A stretch of 64,000 nucleotides of DNA from JAEHDI01 sp035455185 (GCA_035455185.1 DATIFQ010000412.1:1-64000); one strand, 5' to 3'; positions 43,721 through 52,950 are shown, counted from the first letter of the stretch. Made by a program: numbers and translations. The notes: generated by a model from the sequence alone, not told the origin.

Positions 43721-44773
43721 ATACGGATCACCACGATTCTGTTGTGCCTGTCTCTGCCTGGCTGGGGCGAAACCCGTCTGTGACGGCCATTGAGCCGGCC
43801 GTTGCGACGGCACCAGTCGGTGAGGATCCGGACGACCCGGCTGTCTGGGTCAACCCCTCCGATCCGGCCCGAAGCCTGGTCCTCGGGACGAACAAGACCG
43901 GCGCTCCGCAAGGGGCACTGTATGTCTTCGATCTGAAAGGCAAGATGCTCCAGAAGATCTCTAACCTCGACCGTCCGAACAACATGGACATCGAGTACGG
44001 GTTGGTCCTGAACGGGCAGCCCACCGACATCGCTGTACTCACGGAGCGTTACCGGCAGAGGCTTCGCGTCTTCCGGATCGCATCCGACGGTTCCGGTCTG
44101 ATGCGCTATTTCCTCGGGCGGCGGCATGCGCGTGTTTGAGGACCAGCAAGGGGAAGTCAGCCACCCCCATGGGTATCGCTCTCTACCGCCGTCCGCGGGA
44201 TGGCGGTCTTCGCCAATGTCGGCCGGAAGACTGGGGCCCAAGCAAGGCTATCTCTGGCAGTACAGGCTGGAGGACGACGGGGTGGGCCTGGTGAAAGGCA
44301 CAAAGGTCCGAGAGTTCGGCCGATTCAGCGGAACCGGTGAAGTTGAGGCGATCACGGTCGATGACGCCGTCGGGTACGTGTACTACGCCGACGAGGGCGA
44401 CGGCATCCACAAATGGCACGCAGACCCAGACCATCCCATGGCTACCCGCGAACTGGCGCATTTCGGCCGAAAGGGATTCAAGGCTGACCGGGAGGGAATC
44501 GCAATCTATGCGCGTCCCGACGGAACCGGGTACCTTCTTTGCACCGATCAACTGCCTGGCACGAGTGAGTACCGCGTGTATCGCAGGGAGGGCAAGGCCG
44601 GAAGACCCCATGACCATTCCTAGGTGGTGAATATTCTTCGTGGCCCAGCCGACTCCACCGATGGGCTCGAGGCGACCTCTGCCCCACTTGGTCCGCAGTT
44701 TGCCCGCGGTCTGCTGGTGGCTATGAACAGCGGCGGGAAGAGCTTTCCGGTTTTCTCGTTCCCGGAGTTTTGA
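43721..44773 (+). pseudogene. broken beta-propeller phytase
   Basis: The remains of a whole exported phytase can be read in alternating frames. ATA at 43721 stands where ATG should be, followed by a signal-like RITTILLCLSLPGWGET. After a frameshift comes VGEDPDDPAVWVNPSDPARS and RPNNMDIEYGLVLNG (to ~44110). After more shifts near 44110-44230 comes GYLWQYRLEDDG, VEAITVDDAVGYVYYADEG and KADREGIAIY. An in-frame TAG at 44621 precedes the C-terminus ADSTDGLEATSAPLGP...LLVAMNSGGKSF ending at 44773. At least three shifts and one nonsense codon mean no active enzyme. Such phytases release phosphate from phytate and often neighbour TonB receptors. Confidence 0.88.
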
Positions 44774-44809
44774 GCGGTCGCCGGCAGCAGACACACGTCG
44801 AGCCGTTCC

Positions 44810-46105
44810 CTACACCGTCGGTTCGCCGTGGACCTCGATTTCGTCGGGGTCGGTGCCGGCCTCTGGCGGCTCGGGGAGCCGGCCGCTGAGGTGAGCCCAG
44901 GCCCAAAACACGGCGGTCGAGGAACTGAGTACGCCGGACCAGACGCCGATTGCGCGCACCGTCATCGATTCGGAAGCGATCCCGGCTCCCATCATCGAAA
45001 GCATCATCGTCGACCACGTCATCGATTCGAGCGTGGAGAACACCCGGCCGCGAAACTCCCCGGATACGTGGCGTAGCAACTGCGAGAAATTCAGGATCGA
45101 AGACACCGCCACCGCGGCCCGTGACAGCGCGATGAAGACCAGCGCCAGCCAGAATGGTTTGGAGAGCGCGAACAGGACGTACGCCGCGCCGTGGATCACG
45201 TAGCAGACGGCAATCGTCCACTTATAGCTCTCGAAGCTGATGCGCTTGCCCATCCAGTGACCGATCCCTCCGCCGACTAGGAGTCCGAGGCCGGCGAAAC
45301 TCCAGAGGATGCCGATACCGGCCGCACCCCGCTTGAAAACGAGTTCTCCGAAGAGACTGAACAGGATCTGCGCAGCGCCGCCTCCAGTCGCCCAACCGAC
45401 ATGGATTAACGCGATGCCGAGAATGAGCGGGCTGGCGCGCATGTAGCGCAGTCCCTCGGCATACTCGTGCCAAGGCCGGACGACTTCTGTCTCGGTCAGC
45501 GCCGTCCGCTTCGACCGGAATCCGCCCTTCGGCATCCTCAGACTGGAAATTGCCCAAGCCGAGAACAGGAATGACAGGAAGTTAAGAAAAAAGGCCCACT
45601 CGTAACCAAGATGCGCGGCGCTCAAGCCTGCCGTCATCGTGCCTATGGTGAGCGTTGTCCATTGAGTAGTCTGTGTCAGCGAGTTGGCAGTGTGCAGTTC
45701 CTCGCGGCTGGCGATGGTTGGAAGAATCGACGCGCGGCCGCTGGTAAAGAACGGCGAGGCGAACATGAGCAGGCCGCTGAGAACGTAGAGAAGCCACGGC
45801 TCGGGCCGCGACACGGTAAAGATGAACATCAGGGCGACTGCCGCGCGGAGCAGATCGCTGATGATCATGATGCGCTTGCGATCCATGCGATCGAGCAGAA
45901 CGCCCGCAAGCGGCCCGGCAAGCACGACCGCCAGCCCGCGAGACAGCATGATGCCGGTGACGACCATGCCGGATCCGGTGCGCTCGACAGCGAGACTGAA
46001 GACCGCAATGTTGTTGAAGTGGTCGCCGATCTCACTTACTACCTGTCCCATCCAGGTATAGCGGTAATTCCGGTTCTGCCCGAGAAGCCGCCGAAAGCCC
46101 GCCAT
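44810..46105 (-). CDS. MFS transporter
   Basis: 431 residues with ~12 membrane helices. NYRYTWMGQVVSEIGDHFN and LLDRMDRKRIMIISDLLRA mark an MFS_3-type exporter like the one at 30731. The start ATG 46105 shares one base with the EamA stop (TGATG), so it is translationally coupled as the last gene of the mazG-led operon. The C-terminal tail is acidic and soluble. Confidence 0.88.
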   Translation of the reverse strand: MAGFRRLLGQNRNYRYTWMGQVVSEIGDHFNNIAVFSLAVERTGSGMVVTGIMLSRGLAVVLAGPLAGVLLDRMDRKRIMIISDLLRAAVALMFIFTVSRPEPWLLYVLSGLLMFASPFFTSGRASILPTIASREELHTANSLTQTTQWTTLTIGTMTAGLSAAHLGYEWAFFLNFLSFLFSAWAISSLRMPKGGFRSKRTALTETEVVRPWHEYAEGLRYMRASPLILGIALIHVGWATGGGAAQILFSLFGELVFKRGAAGIGILWSFAGLGLLVGGGIGHWMGKRISFESYKWTIAVCYVIHGAAYVLFALSKPFWLALVFIALSRAAVAVSSILNFSQLLRHVSGEFRGRVFSTLESMTWSTMMLSMMGAGIASESMTVRAIGVWSGVLSSSTAVFWAWAHLSGRLPEPPEAGTDPDEIEVHGEPTV

Positions 46106-47016
46106 CAGGCCCGCTCCGCGATGAAAACGCCGGTCAGCACAAGCGCACCGCCGGTGACGAGGCCGGCGGTGACCGGCTCGCCGAAGATGAGCGCCGCTGC
46201 GGATGTCGCCAGCAAGGGCTGAAGGTAACTGAACGCCGAGACACGCGAGGCAGGTATGTAAGTAAGTGCGTAGTAAAAGATCAGGTAACAGACAAGTGAT
46301 GGGAAAACGGCCATGTACACGAAGCTGAGCCAGGCTTTCACGCTCACCTGGGCGAAGGAGAAATCCCAGGCGTACCAGAGCGTCAGCGGCGAAAGCATCA
46401 CCGCGCCGCCAACATAAGCGAACATGTTCACCGTCACGCTGCCGTGCCGCGCCGTGATCTGCTTGCCGAAGACCGTGAAGAACGCGAACGAGAGCGCGGC
46501 CATCAGAATCCAACCGTCACCGAACAACGAGGCGCCGGAGGTCTTCGCGGGCGCTACGCTCAGCACCGTCACGCCTCCGATGGCGGTCAGCATGCCGGCG
46601 ACACGCCTTCCCGTGATCCGCTCCTGACCGACAATTCCGGCGAGAAGCAGCACGAACAGGGGAGTCTGCGACATCAGGATGGACGAGTGCGCGACGCTCG
46701 TGTTGTTGAGGCCAATGACGAAACTGAGCTGGTTCACGGCCACACCCATCAACCCCAGGAACAGGAAGCGGGGCAACTCGTCCCGGTCCCAATTCATGCG
46801 GACGGGATCGCGGCGGCGCATCCAGAGGTAGACCGGTAGAATGAGCGCCCCGGCGAGCGACACACGCATGCCGCCAAGAAGTAGGGGCGGAATCTCCCGC
46901 AGCGCGACCTTACCGATCAGGAAATTCATCGCCCAGAACAACACCATCAAGACGATCAATGAGTAGAGGCGCAGCGCGGAGGGCTGCGCCCCCCGATGCG
47001 GGTCGGGTTCGCTCAA
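46105..47016 (-). CDS. EamA/DMT-family transporter
   Basis: 303 residues with ten hydrophobic segments in two EamA repeats (FWAMNFLIGKVALREIPPLL, then GWILMAALSFAFFTVFGKQ). EamA proteins commonly export amino acids or other metabolites. TTG 47016 is chosen as start because it overlaps the racemase-like stop as TTGA. An ATG within the first helix is the alternative. It sits between the racemase-like gene and an MFS gene in one overlapping unit. Confidence 0.88.
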   Translation of the reverse strand: MSEPDPHRGAQPSALRLYSLIVLMVLFWAMNFLIGKVALREIPPLLLGGMRVSLAGALILPVYLWMRRRDPVRMNWDRDELPRFLFLGLMGVAVNQLSFVIGLNNTSVAHSSILMSQTPLFVLLLAGIVGQERITGRRVAGMLTAIGGVTVLSVAPAKTSGASLFGDGWILMAALSFAFFTVFGKQITARHGSVTVNMFAYVGGAVMLSPLTLWYAWDFSFAQVSVKAWLSFVYMAVFPSLVCYLIFYYALTYIPASRVSAFSYLQPLLATSAAALIFGEPVTAGLVTGGALVLTGVFIAERA

Positions 47017-48128
47017 CCGGCGGCCTCCTCGCGAATGGTGATGGAGCGGATGAAGTCGAGGTCGAGCTTGTAACCGAAGCCGGCGCCTTCTCGAACCTCG
47101 ATCGTGCCCCGCGGTGTGACTTCCACTGGCGGGACAATCACGTCCCGCGACCAGTACCGCTTGCTGGCGGAGACGTCTCCAGGCAACACGAAGTTCGGTA
47201 GCGTCGAGAGCGCAATGTTGTGGGCGCGCCCGACGCCCGACTCGAGCATGCCGCCGCACCAGACTGGCACGCCGGCGGCCTGTGCCACGTCGTGGACCCG
47301 CCTGGCTTCGGCGAAGCCGCCGACGCGGCCAAGCTTGATGTTGATAATTCGGCAGGCGCCGAGGCGGATGGCCTGCTCGGCGTGATGGGCTGTGCGGATG
47401 CATTCATCGAGGCAGATCGGCGTGTCGAGCCTTCGTTGAAGCTCGGCGTGGTCGATGATGTCGTCGTGCGCGAGCGGCTGCTCGATCATCATCAGGTAGA
47501 ACTCGTCAAGGCGCTTCAGGCGGTCCGCGTCGGCGAGTGTGTAAGCCGAGTTCGCGTCGGCCATCAGCTTGATGCCCGGCCAGCGTTCACGCACCGCGCG
47601 AACGACGTCCACGTCCCAGCCCGGCTTGATCTTCATCTTGATCCGCTGGTAGCCGGCGGTGAGCTCTGTTTCGATCTTGCCGAGCAGTTGCTCGACCGAA
47701 TTCTGGATGCCGATCGACACGCCACAGGAGATTTCCTTGTGTGCACCGCCGCCGATGCGCTTCCAGAGCGGCTCGCCGGCAAGACGTGCCTCGAGGTCCC
47801 ACAGCGCAACCTCCAGACCGGCGCACGCCATGCGGTGGCCGCGGATGTGCCCGGTCAGCGGAGCGGCTTCCACCGCGCTTTGGAGCGTCCGGCCCTGTAT
47901 ACGCGGAATGGCATAGTCGCGCAGGATCATCCATGCGGATTCCGTCCACTCCTCGTTATAGAAAGGGTTCTCACCCGCGGTAACTTCGCCCCAGCCGGAG
48001 ACGCCGCCGGCGATGGCTTCAACAAAGATGATCTTCCGCTCTGTGGTGCGACCGAAGCTGGTCTCAAAGAAGTGGACCAGCGGCATGCGCACGAGGCGCA
48101 GAATGACTCGCTCTACTCTAATTTCCAT
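47013..48128 (-). CDS. enolase-superfamily OSBS/N-succinylamino-acid racemase-like protein
   Basis: 371 residues of the MenC/NSAR group. The catalytic lysine pair is in RIKMKIKPG, metal ligands in MADANSAY, MIEQPL and CLDECI, and the second lysine in INIKLGRVGG. The family contains o-succinylbenzoate synthases (menaquinone) and N-succinylamino-acid racemases that differ little in sequence. Because mqnE is present and a COG3375-type acyltransferase overlaps it by 16 bases, I favour racemase. That is inference from context, and dual activity is possible. Confidence 0.85.
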   Translation of the reverse strand: MEIRVERVILRLVRMPLVHFFETSFGRTTERKIIFVEAIAGGVSGWGEVTAGENPFYNEEWTESAWMILRDYAIPRIQGRTLQSAVEAAPLTGHIRGHRMACAGLEVALWDLEARLAGEPLWKRIGGGAHKEISCGVSIGIQNSVEQLLGKIETELTAGYQRIKMKIKPGWDVDVVRAVRERWPGIKLMADANSAYTLADADRLKRLDEFYLMMIEQPLAHDDIIDHAELQRRLDTPICLDECIRTAHHAEQAIRLGACRIINIKLGRVGGFAEARRVHDVAQAAGVPVWCGGMLESGVGRAHNIALSTLPNFVLPGDVSASKRYWSRDVIVPPVEVTPRGTIEVREGAGFGYKLDLDFIRSITIREEAAG

Positions 48129-48871
48129 TGGCCTAACAGGTAGATACCTTCCTTCTCTGTGCGCTCAAACCCAACGACGGCGAGACTCCGTTCGAAACCA
48201 CGGAGGAATTGCTCGCTGACGGACTTCTGAACTTCACGGGCCTGCTTGGGGTCCTCGCGGCGGATTGTCTGGATGGCCGCGGGAACCACGATTTGTCCTT
48301 CAATCTCCGGTATGGGGGGGCGCTGTCCGGACAGCAGCGCTTCGACGTAGAGGCTCGAGATCCACCACTCGGCGACGCAGCGGTCGGTGGGCATTCCCGA
48401 GTGGAGGGCGCTAGTGGTGGTACCGTACTGGTTCAGCACGAAACGGCGGACAACGGCGCCAAGCCGCTCGATGTTGAAGTAAGCGTTCTTCAGCTCCAGC
48501 GGGTCGAAAGTCCACTCGATCAGCTCGATACCGCGTAGCATGGCGTCATTGCGCTGCTCGAGCTTGAGCATGCGGCCGATGCCACGGTTGGTGTAGTCGG
48601 GCAGCACTCCGAGCATGTGGCTGTGCAGGTATGACAGCCCGTTTGACTTCAGGCCCGGAATCGCAAGGCAGAAGGCGATCATGCGACCGCCTTCAAAGGC
48701 GCCCAAGGCTTGGCCCCCGATCTTGGTGGCAACGACGAACAGGCGCACGGGCAGCAATTCGATGTCGCTGAAACTCCAGATCTGCTGCTGGAGCCGAACG
48801 GCGTCTCCGAATTCGGCGTGTGTGCGCAGCGGCCTCACCTCGATCACGTTTGTCGTTTCGCTTCCTCCCAT
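48113..48871 (-). CDS. COG3375-type GNAT acyltransferase
   Basis: 252 residues. The acetyl/acyl-CoA binding region is GVLPDYTNRGIGRMLKLEQR, preceded by FCLAIPGLKSNGLSYLHSHM and followed by IEWTFDPLELKNAYFNIERLG. This group is repeatedly found beside NSAR genes, and in the known D-to-L amino acid conversion pathway the acyltransferase succinylates D-amino acids. It overlaps the racemase-like gene and mazG on either side. The acyl donor is not proven by sequence. Confidence 0.85.
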   Translation of the reverse strand: MGGSETTNVIEVRPLRTHAEFGDAVRLQQQIWSFSDIELLPVRLFVVATKIGGQALGAFEGGRMIAFCLAIPGLKSNGLSYLHSHMLGVLPDYTNRGIGRMLKLEQRNDAMLRGIELIEWTFDPLELKNAYFNIERLGAVVRRFVLNQYGTTTSALHSGMPTDRCVAEWWISSLYVEALLSGQRPPIPEIEGQIVVPAAIQTIRREDPKQAREVQKSVSEQFLRGFERSLAVVGFERTEKEGIYLLGQWKLE

Positions 48872-49650
48872 AGTTGATCCATCTCCTCGAGTGTTGCTTC
48901 GGAAAGCGGGCGGCCCCGGGCGTTGAGCTTTCGCTCAAGGTAGCCGAAGCGGCCGCGAAACTTGGCGTTTGTGCCGCGTAGCGCCTGCTCGGCGTCCACC
49001 TTCAGCAGACGGGCAAGATTCACTACTGCGAACAGAAGGTCGCCGAGTTCGTGCTCTATCTCGTCGGGAAGGCCGCGGCGGCGGGACTCGGCGAGCTCCT
49101 TCAGCTCTTCATCGAGCTTGGCGAGTACCTGGTCCGGGTTCTCCCAGTCAAAACCGACGGTAGAGGCGCGAGACGTAAGCTGTTGCGCCTCCACGAGGGC
49201 CGGCATCGAGCGCGGTACGTTGTCGAGAAGTCCCGGCCGGCTCGCAGGTTTCTCGCGGTTCTCTTGCCGCTTGATCTCGTCCCAGCGCTGCTTGACCTCA
49301 CCGGCGGTCTTGGCGTCGCCGTCCGCGAAAACGTGCGGGTGGCGGCGGACGAGCTTTTCCACGATGGCGTCGAGGGAGTCCTCGATGGAGAATGTGCCCT
49401 CCTCCTCGGCGATGCGGGCTAAGAACACGGCCTGGAGCATAAGATCGCCAAGTTCATCGGCGAGCGCCTTCCAGTCTCGGCTGTCGATGGCATCGAGAAC
49501 CTCATAGGTTTCTTCGAGCGTGTACGGCTTGATCGAGTCGAAGGTCTGCTCCCGGTCCCAAGGACAGCCGTCCGGTGCGCGCAAGCGGGCCATGATTTCG
49601 ACCAGTCGCCGAAACTTCTCCCCAGCGGCCGAAGAACGTGCGTTTGCCAT
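48844..49650 (-). CDS. mazG: nucleoside triphosphate pyrophosphohydrolase
   Basis: MazG hydrolyses (d)NTPs to the monophosphate. The 268-residue protein has two MazG halves: CPWDREQTFDSIKPYTLEET with ELGDLMLQAVF, then EIEHELGDLLFAVVNLARLL, with the EExxE-type metal sites. ATG 49650 is the family-like start, and the frame runs further upstream without similarity. It is first in the five-gene operon with the COG3375, racemase-like, EamA and MFS genes, and diverges from the DUF1844 gene. Confidence 0.94.
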   Translation of the reverse strand: MANARSSAAGEKFRRLVEIMARLRAPDGCPWDREQTFDSIKPYTLEETYEVLDAIDSRDWKALADELGDLMLQAVFLARIAEEEGTFSIEDSLDAIVEKLVRRHPHVFADGDAKTAGEVKQRWDEIKRQENREKPASRPGLLDNVPRSMPALVEAQQLTSRASTVGFDWENPDQVLAKLDEELKELAESRRRGLPDEIEHELGDLLFAVVNLARLLKVDAEQALRGTNAKFRGRFGYLERKLNARGRPLSEATLEEMDQLWEEAKRQT

Positions 49651-49713
49651 ATGCCGGAAGCTCACTATTGTCGCATTTTCACCCCAGCCGGCTAGCAAAC
49701 CGGGGGTGCGCGG

Positions 49714-49719
49714 TAGAAT
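49714..49719 (+). promoter_or_regulatory. -10 box (TAGAAT) of the DUF1844-MBL-ribF unit
   Basis: GGTAGAAT ends eight bases before ATG 49728 with no ribosome-binding site between them, consistent with a near-leaderless mRNA. Confidence 0.5.
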
Positions 49720-49727
49720 GGAATGCA

Positions 49728-50054
49728 ATGGAAGAGAAGTTTGTAAGCCTAGTCCTTTTTCTTCGCTTTCAGGTGGAGCTTGCTCTCGGATTCTATGGGG
49801 CGCCGGACGGCAAGACAGCTCCGGAGCCACAATTCGAGATCGCGCGGCACTTTCTCGACCTGCTGGGCTCGCTGCAGGAAAAGACGAAGGGCAACCTGAC
49901 CCTGGAAGAAGATCGGGCGCTGAATAACAACCTCACCGAGTTGCGATTCCGCTACGTGCAGGCGTTCGAGGAGAGCAAGAAGAAGCCACAAGCCGAAGAG
50001 GCAAAGCCGGCTGAACCGCAGCCGGCTGGTGAGCAGGAGCAGCAGTCCTCGTAG
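49728..50054 (+). CDS. DUF1844-family protein
   Basis: 108 residues. LVLFLRFQVELALGFYG, then HFLDLLGSLQEKTKGNLTLEE and LTELRFRYVQAFEE are the DUF1844 pattern. The acidic Glu/Pro/Gln-rich tail is low-complexity. Function is unknown. ATG 49728 is preferred to the upstream frame, which lies in the mazG leader. It starts the rightward series with MBL and ribF. Confidence 0.85.
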   Translation: MEEKFVSLVLFLRFQVELALGFYGAPDGKTAPEPQFEIARHFLDLLGSLQEKTKGNLTLEEDRALNNNLTELRFRYVQAFEESKKKPQAEEAKPAEPQPAGEQEQQSS

Positions 50055-50081
50055 CGGATGTGCGGCCCGCAACCAGAAGCG

Positions 50082-50858
50082 ATGACGATCACGGTTCTTG
50101 GCTCGGGAACCAGCGTGGGTGTGCCGACGCTCGGATGCCACTGCGCGGTCTGCCGGTCCGAAGACTCTCGTGACAAGCGGCTGCGCCCGTCGGTTGCCCT
50201 GCGCTACAGCGGACGCGTGGTCTTGATCGACACGACACCCGACTTTCGCTACCAGGCACTGCGCGCTGGCATCGAGCGGATCGACGCGATCATTTACACA
50301 CACTCGCACGCGGACCACATCCTGGGCCTTGACGATGTACGGCCGTTCAACTTCCGGCAGCGCGGCAGCATCCCGATCTATGGCTCGGCGCAGACGCTGG
50401 CTGCGATCCGGACATGCTTCGGCTACGCGTTCGACGGGCGGGAGAAGGAATCGTCGATCCCGAAGCTGGAGACACGGACGCTGGACGGGACGCCGTTCGA
50501 GCTGTTCGGCGTCGAGTTCACGCCGATCGAGGTGCTTCACGGCAAACAGCGTATCTACGGGTTCCGGTTCGGCGCGGCGGCGTACCTGACGGACCACAGC
50601 GAGATCCCCGAGGAATCCTTCGAGAAGCTTCAAGATCTTGACGTCCTTTTCCTGGACGCGCTTCGGTACAGGCCGCACCCGACGCATTCCACCATTGAGC
50701 GGTCGCTCGGATACGTGGAGCGGCTGGCTCCGGCGCGGACGTTCTTCACGCACATCTGCCACGACCTCGCCCACGAACAAGCCGAACAGCGGCTGCCTCC
50801 GAACGTGCGGCTGGCCTATGACGGGCTTGAGATCACGGTACAGGAGCCCGCCCGATGA
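50082..50858 (+). CDS. MBL-fold metallohydrolase (PhnP-like)
   Basis: 258 residues from ATG 50082. The metallo-beta-lactamase motif is THSHADHILGLDDVRPF, with a C-terminal metal His in FFTHICHDLAHEQ. Early cysteines in PTLGCHCAVCRSED resemble PhnP-type phosphodiesterases that bind an extra zinc. They cleave cyclic phosphates or related esters. Its stop overlaps ribF as ATGA. An ATG at 50058 would add eight residues. Confidence 0.9.
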   Translation: MTITVLGSGTSVGVPTLGCHCAVCRSEDSRDKRLRPSVALRYSGRVVLIDTTPDFRYQALRAGIERIDAIIYTHSHADHILGLDDVRPFNFRQRGSIPIYGSAQTLAAIRTCFGYAFDGREKESSIPKLETRTLDGTPFELFGVEFTPIEVLHGKQRIYGFRFGAAAYLTDHSEIPEESFEKLQDLDVLFLDALRYRPHPTHSTIERSLGYVERLAPARTFFTHICHDLAHEQAEQRLPPNVRLAYDGLEITVQEPAR

Positions 50859-51820
50859 AGCAGGCGCCCCGCGTGTTCCGGAACCTGGAAGCAGCGGACA
50901 CATTCGGCCCGTGCGCGCTGACAATCGGCAACTTTGACGGTGCTCACGCGGGACACCGGCGCATCTTCCGGCGGGTGACAGAGCTGGCGCGGGAGAACGG
51001 CTGGAAGGCGTCGGCGATGACGTTTGACCCCCACCCCACCAAGGTAGTCGCGCCACACCGTGCGCCGAAACTGTTGACGACGCCCGAGCAGCGGTGCACC
51101 CTGATGGCACAGGAAGGCATCGATCAGGTGTTGATCCTGCCATTCGGACCGGAGATCGCGTGTCTGACGCCGGAGGAATTCGCGCGACGGATCCTCGTCG
51201 AGCGGCTCGGTGCGCGGGCTGTGTTGGTGGGCGACAATTTTCGCTTCGGCCACGGACAGGCTGGGGATACGGCGACACTTACGAAACTTGGCCAGACGCT
51301 GGGCTTCGTGACCGAAGTGATTCCGGCGGTGGCCCTGCGCGGGCGGACGATCAGCAGCAGCGGAATCCGCCGGCTGATTGAGGCGGGCGAAGTAGCCTTG
51401 GCGGCGCGGTTGCTCGAACGGCCGCACTTTCTGGAAGGCCCGGTGGTGCCGGGCCGGGGCGTCGGCTCTAAGAAGACGGTGCCAACCCTAAACCTCCGGG
51501 TCGGAGCGGAAGTGCTGCCGGCGACGGGCGTGTACATCACCCGGACGCAAGCTCTGGACTCCGGACAATGCTGGCCGTCGTTGACGAACGTCGGACACCG
51601 GCCGACGTTCGACGGCGGAGATCTCTCGGTGGAGACTTTCCTGCTGGAGCCTCTTGAGGGAGTCGTGCCGGCGCGCATCCGAGTGGAACTGTTGCGCCGC
51701 CTGCGTGACGAGCGCAAATTCCCCGACGCCGAAAGCCTGAAGGCGCAGATTCTGCGGGACGCAAGCCGGGCGCGCGCATTCTTCCGGCGTCTGGGGCGTT
51801 GGGTGAAGGGCGCAAAATAG
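50855..51820 (+). CDS. ribF: bifunctional riboflavin kinase / FAD synthetase
   Basis: RibF makes FMN and FAD. In 321 residues the N-terminal adenylyltransferase domain has TIGNFDGAHAGHRRIF and FDPHPTKVV, and ends with the ISSSGIRRLI motif. The C-terminal kinase domain has GPVVPGRGVGSKKTVPTLNL and SLTNVGHRPTF. Its ATG overlaps the MBL gene stop by four bases. Confidence 0.96.
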   Translation: MKQAPRVFRNLEAADTFGPCALTIGNFDGAHAGHRRIFRRVTELARENGWKASAMTFDPHPTKVVAPHRAPKLLTTPEQRCTLMAQEGIDQVLILPFGPEIACLTPEEFARRILVERLGARAVLVGDNFRFGHGQAGDTATLTKLGQTLGFVTEVIPAVALRGRTISSSGIRRLIEAGEVALAARLLERPHFLEGPVVPGRGVGSKKTVPTLNLRVGAEVLPATGVYITRTQALDSGQCWPSLTNVGHRPTFDGGDLSVETFLLEPLEGVVPARIRVELLRRLRDERKFPDAESLKAQILRDASRARAFFRRLGRWVKGAK

Positions 51821-51855
51821 GCCAGAATGATAGTGAGAGGCACCTGGGAATTGCC

Positions 51856-52860
51856 ATGAATCTATCAACAGCCAAAATTCAGCATCTGAATGCGCTCGCC
51901 ACCCCGAAGGGAATCATCGCAGCGGCCGCCATGGACCAGCGTGGCAGTCTTCAGAAGTCGATCGCCTCCGCAAAAGGCGTAGACAAGAAGGCCATCACCC
52001 CTGCGATGATGTCGGAGTTCAAAGCCGCGGTGACGAAAGTGCTTACGCCGCACGCCAGCGCAATCCTGCTCGATCCGGAATTCGGCCTTGACGCGGCCGG
52101 CGTGCGGGACCGCGAGGCGGGTCTGCTGCTGGCTTACGAGCAGAGCGGCTACGACAACACACAGCCAGGGCGGCTGCCGGACCTCCTGCCGCACGTGTCG
52201 GTGAAGCGGATCAAGGATTGGGGCGCCGACGCTGTGAAGATCCTGATCTACTACACGCCTTTCGAGACCACGGAAATCAACGACGTCAAACACGCGTTCA
52301 TTGAAAGAGTAGGCGCCGAGTGCGAGGCGCACGAGATCCCGTTTTTTCTGGAGTTTGTCGGCTATGACCCGGCGGGCGGCGACGAAAAGGGCCTGGAGTA
52401 CGCGAAGGTCAAGCCCGAGATTGTGAAGCGCAGCATGGAGGAGTTCTCCAAGCCCCAGTATTCCGTGGACGTCCTGAAGGTGGAGGTGCCGGTCAACGCC
52501 GAGTTCGTCGACGGAAGCGCGGTGTACACGGGCCAGAAGGCGTACTCGATGGCGGAGGCGTTGGAGCACTTCCGTGAGGCAGCCGGCGTCGCGACCAAGC
52601 CGTTCATCTACCTGAGCGCGGGCGTCAGCAACGCACAGTTCGTTGAGTCGCTTCGGATGGCAACAGAAGCGGGTGTGGACTTCTCCGGCGTGCTGTGCGG
52701 CCGGGCGACGTGGAAGGAAGGCATTCCGGTGTACGCACGGCACGGTGTGAAGGCGCTCGAGGACTGGCTCGCGAAGGACGGCGTGCGGAATATCACGGCG
52801 GTCAACAACGCGATCGCCGGCGCCACGCCGTGGTCCCAAAAGCTGGGCGTCGCGGTGTAA
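51856..52860 (+). CDS. tagatose-1,6-bisphosphate aldolase-like (LacD family)
   Basis: 334 residues of the class I LacD aldolase group: IIAAAAMDQRGSLQKSI, the active-site segment KILIYY, and YLSAGVSNAQFVESL with SGVLCGRATWKEGI. LacD splits tagatose 1,6-bisphosphate and relatives. With no lac operon here, a general ketose-bisphosphate or related aldolase role is possible. ATG 51856 is the family start. Confidence 0.9.
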   Translation: MNLSTAKIQHLNALATPKGIIAAAAMDQRGSLQKSIASAKGVDKKAITPAMMSEFKAAVTKVLTPHASAILLDPEFGLDAAGVRDREAGLLLAYEQSGYDNTQPGRLPDLLPHVSVKRIKDWGADAVKILIYYTPFETTEINDVKHAFIERVGAECEAHEIPFFLEFVGYDPAGGDEKGLEYAKVKPEIVKRSMEEFSKPQYSVDVLKVEVPVNAEFVDGSAVYTGQKAYSMAEALEHFREAAGVATKPFIYLSAGVSNAQFVESLRMATEAGVDFSGVLCGRATWKEGIPVYARHGVKALEDWLAKDGVRNITAVNNAIAGATPWSQKLGVAV

Positions 52861-52864
52861 GAAA

Positions 52865-52914
52865 GGGAACTGACCACCATTTCGCTGCATTTGCGAAATG
52901 GCTGTCTGTCTCCC
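52865..52914. repeat. REP-like palindrome, copy 1
   Basis: The core CATTTCGC and GCGAAATG (52878-52885, 52893-52900) surround a seven-base loop TGCATTT, flanked by GGGAACTGACCACC and GGCTGTCTGTCTCCC. It lies between convergent genes and could also act as a terminator. A second copy is at 54526-54580. The remaining 36 bases of the gap show nothing. Confidence 0.6.
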
Positions 52915-52950
52915 TTGTTGCGGTGTCCTCGCTTTTGCTCCGAGCTGAAT

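Noticed and set aside
47013..48128. Assigning this gene simply as menC for menaquinone
   Set aside because: The futalosine-route gene mqnE in the window and the overlapping acyltransferase make the racemase reading better, so no menC symbol was given.
47220..48143. 307-codon plus-strand open frame
   Set aside because: Antisense to the enolase-superfamily gene with complete catalytic residues.
49749..51278. 509-codon minus-strand open frame
   Set aside because: It lies opposite the DUF1844, MBL-fold and ribF genes, whose motifs and ATGA overlaps are clear. Composition is Arg-rich and unlike a real protein.
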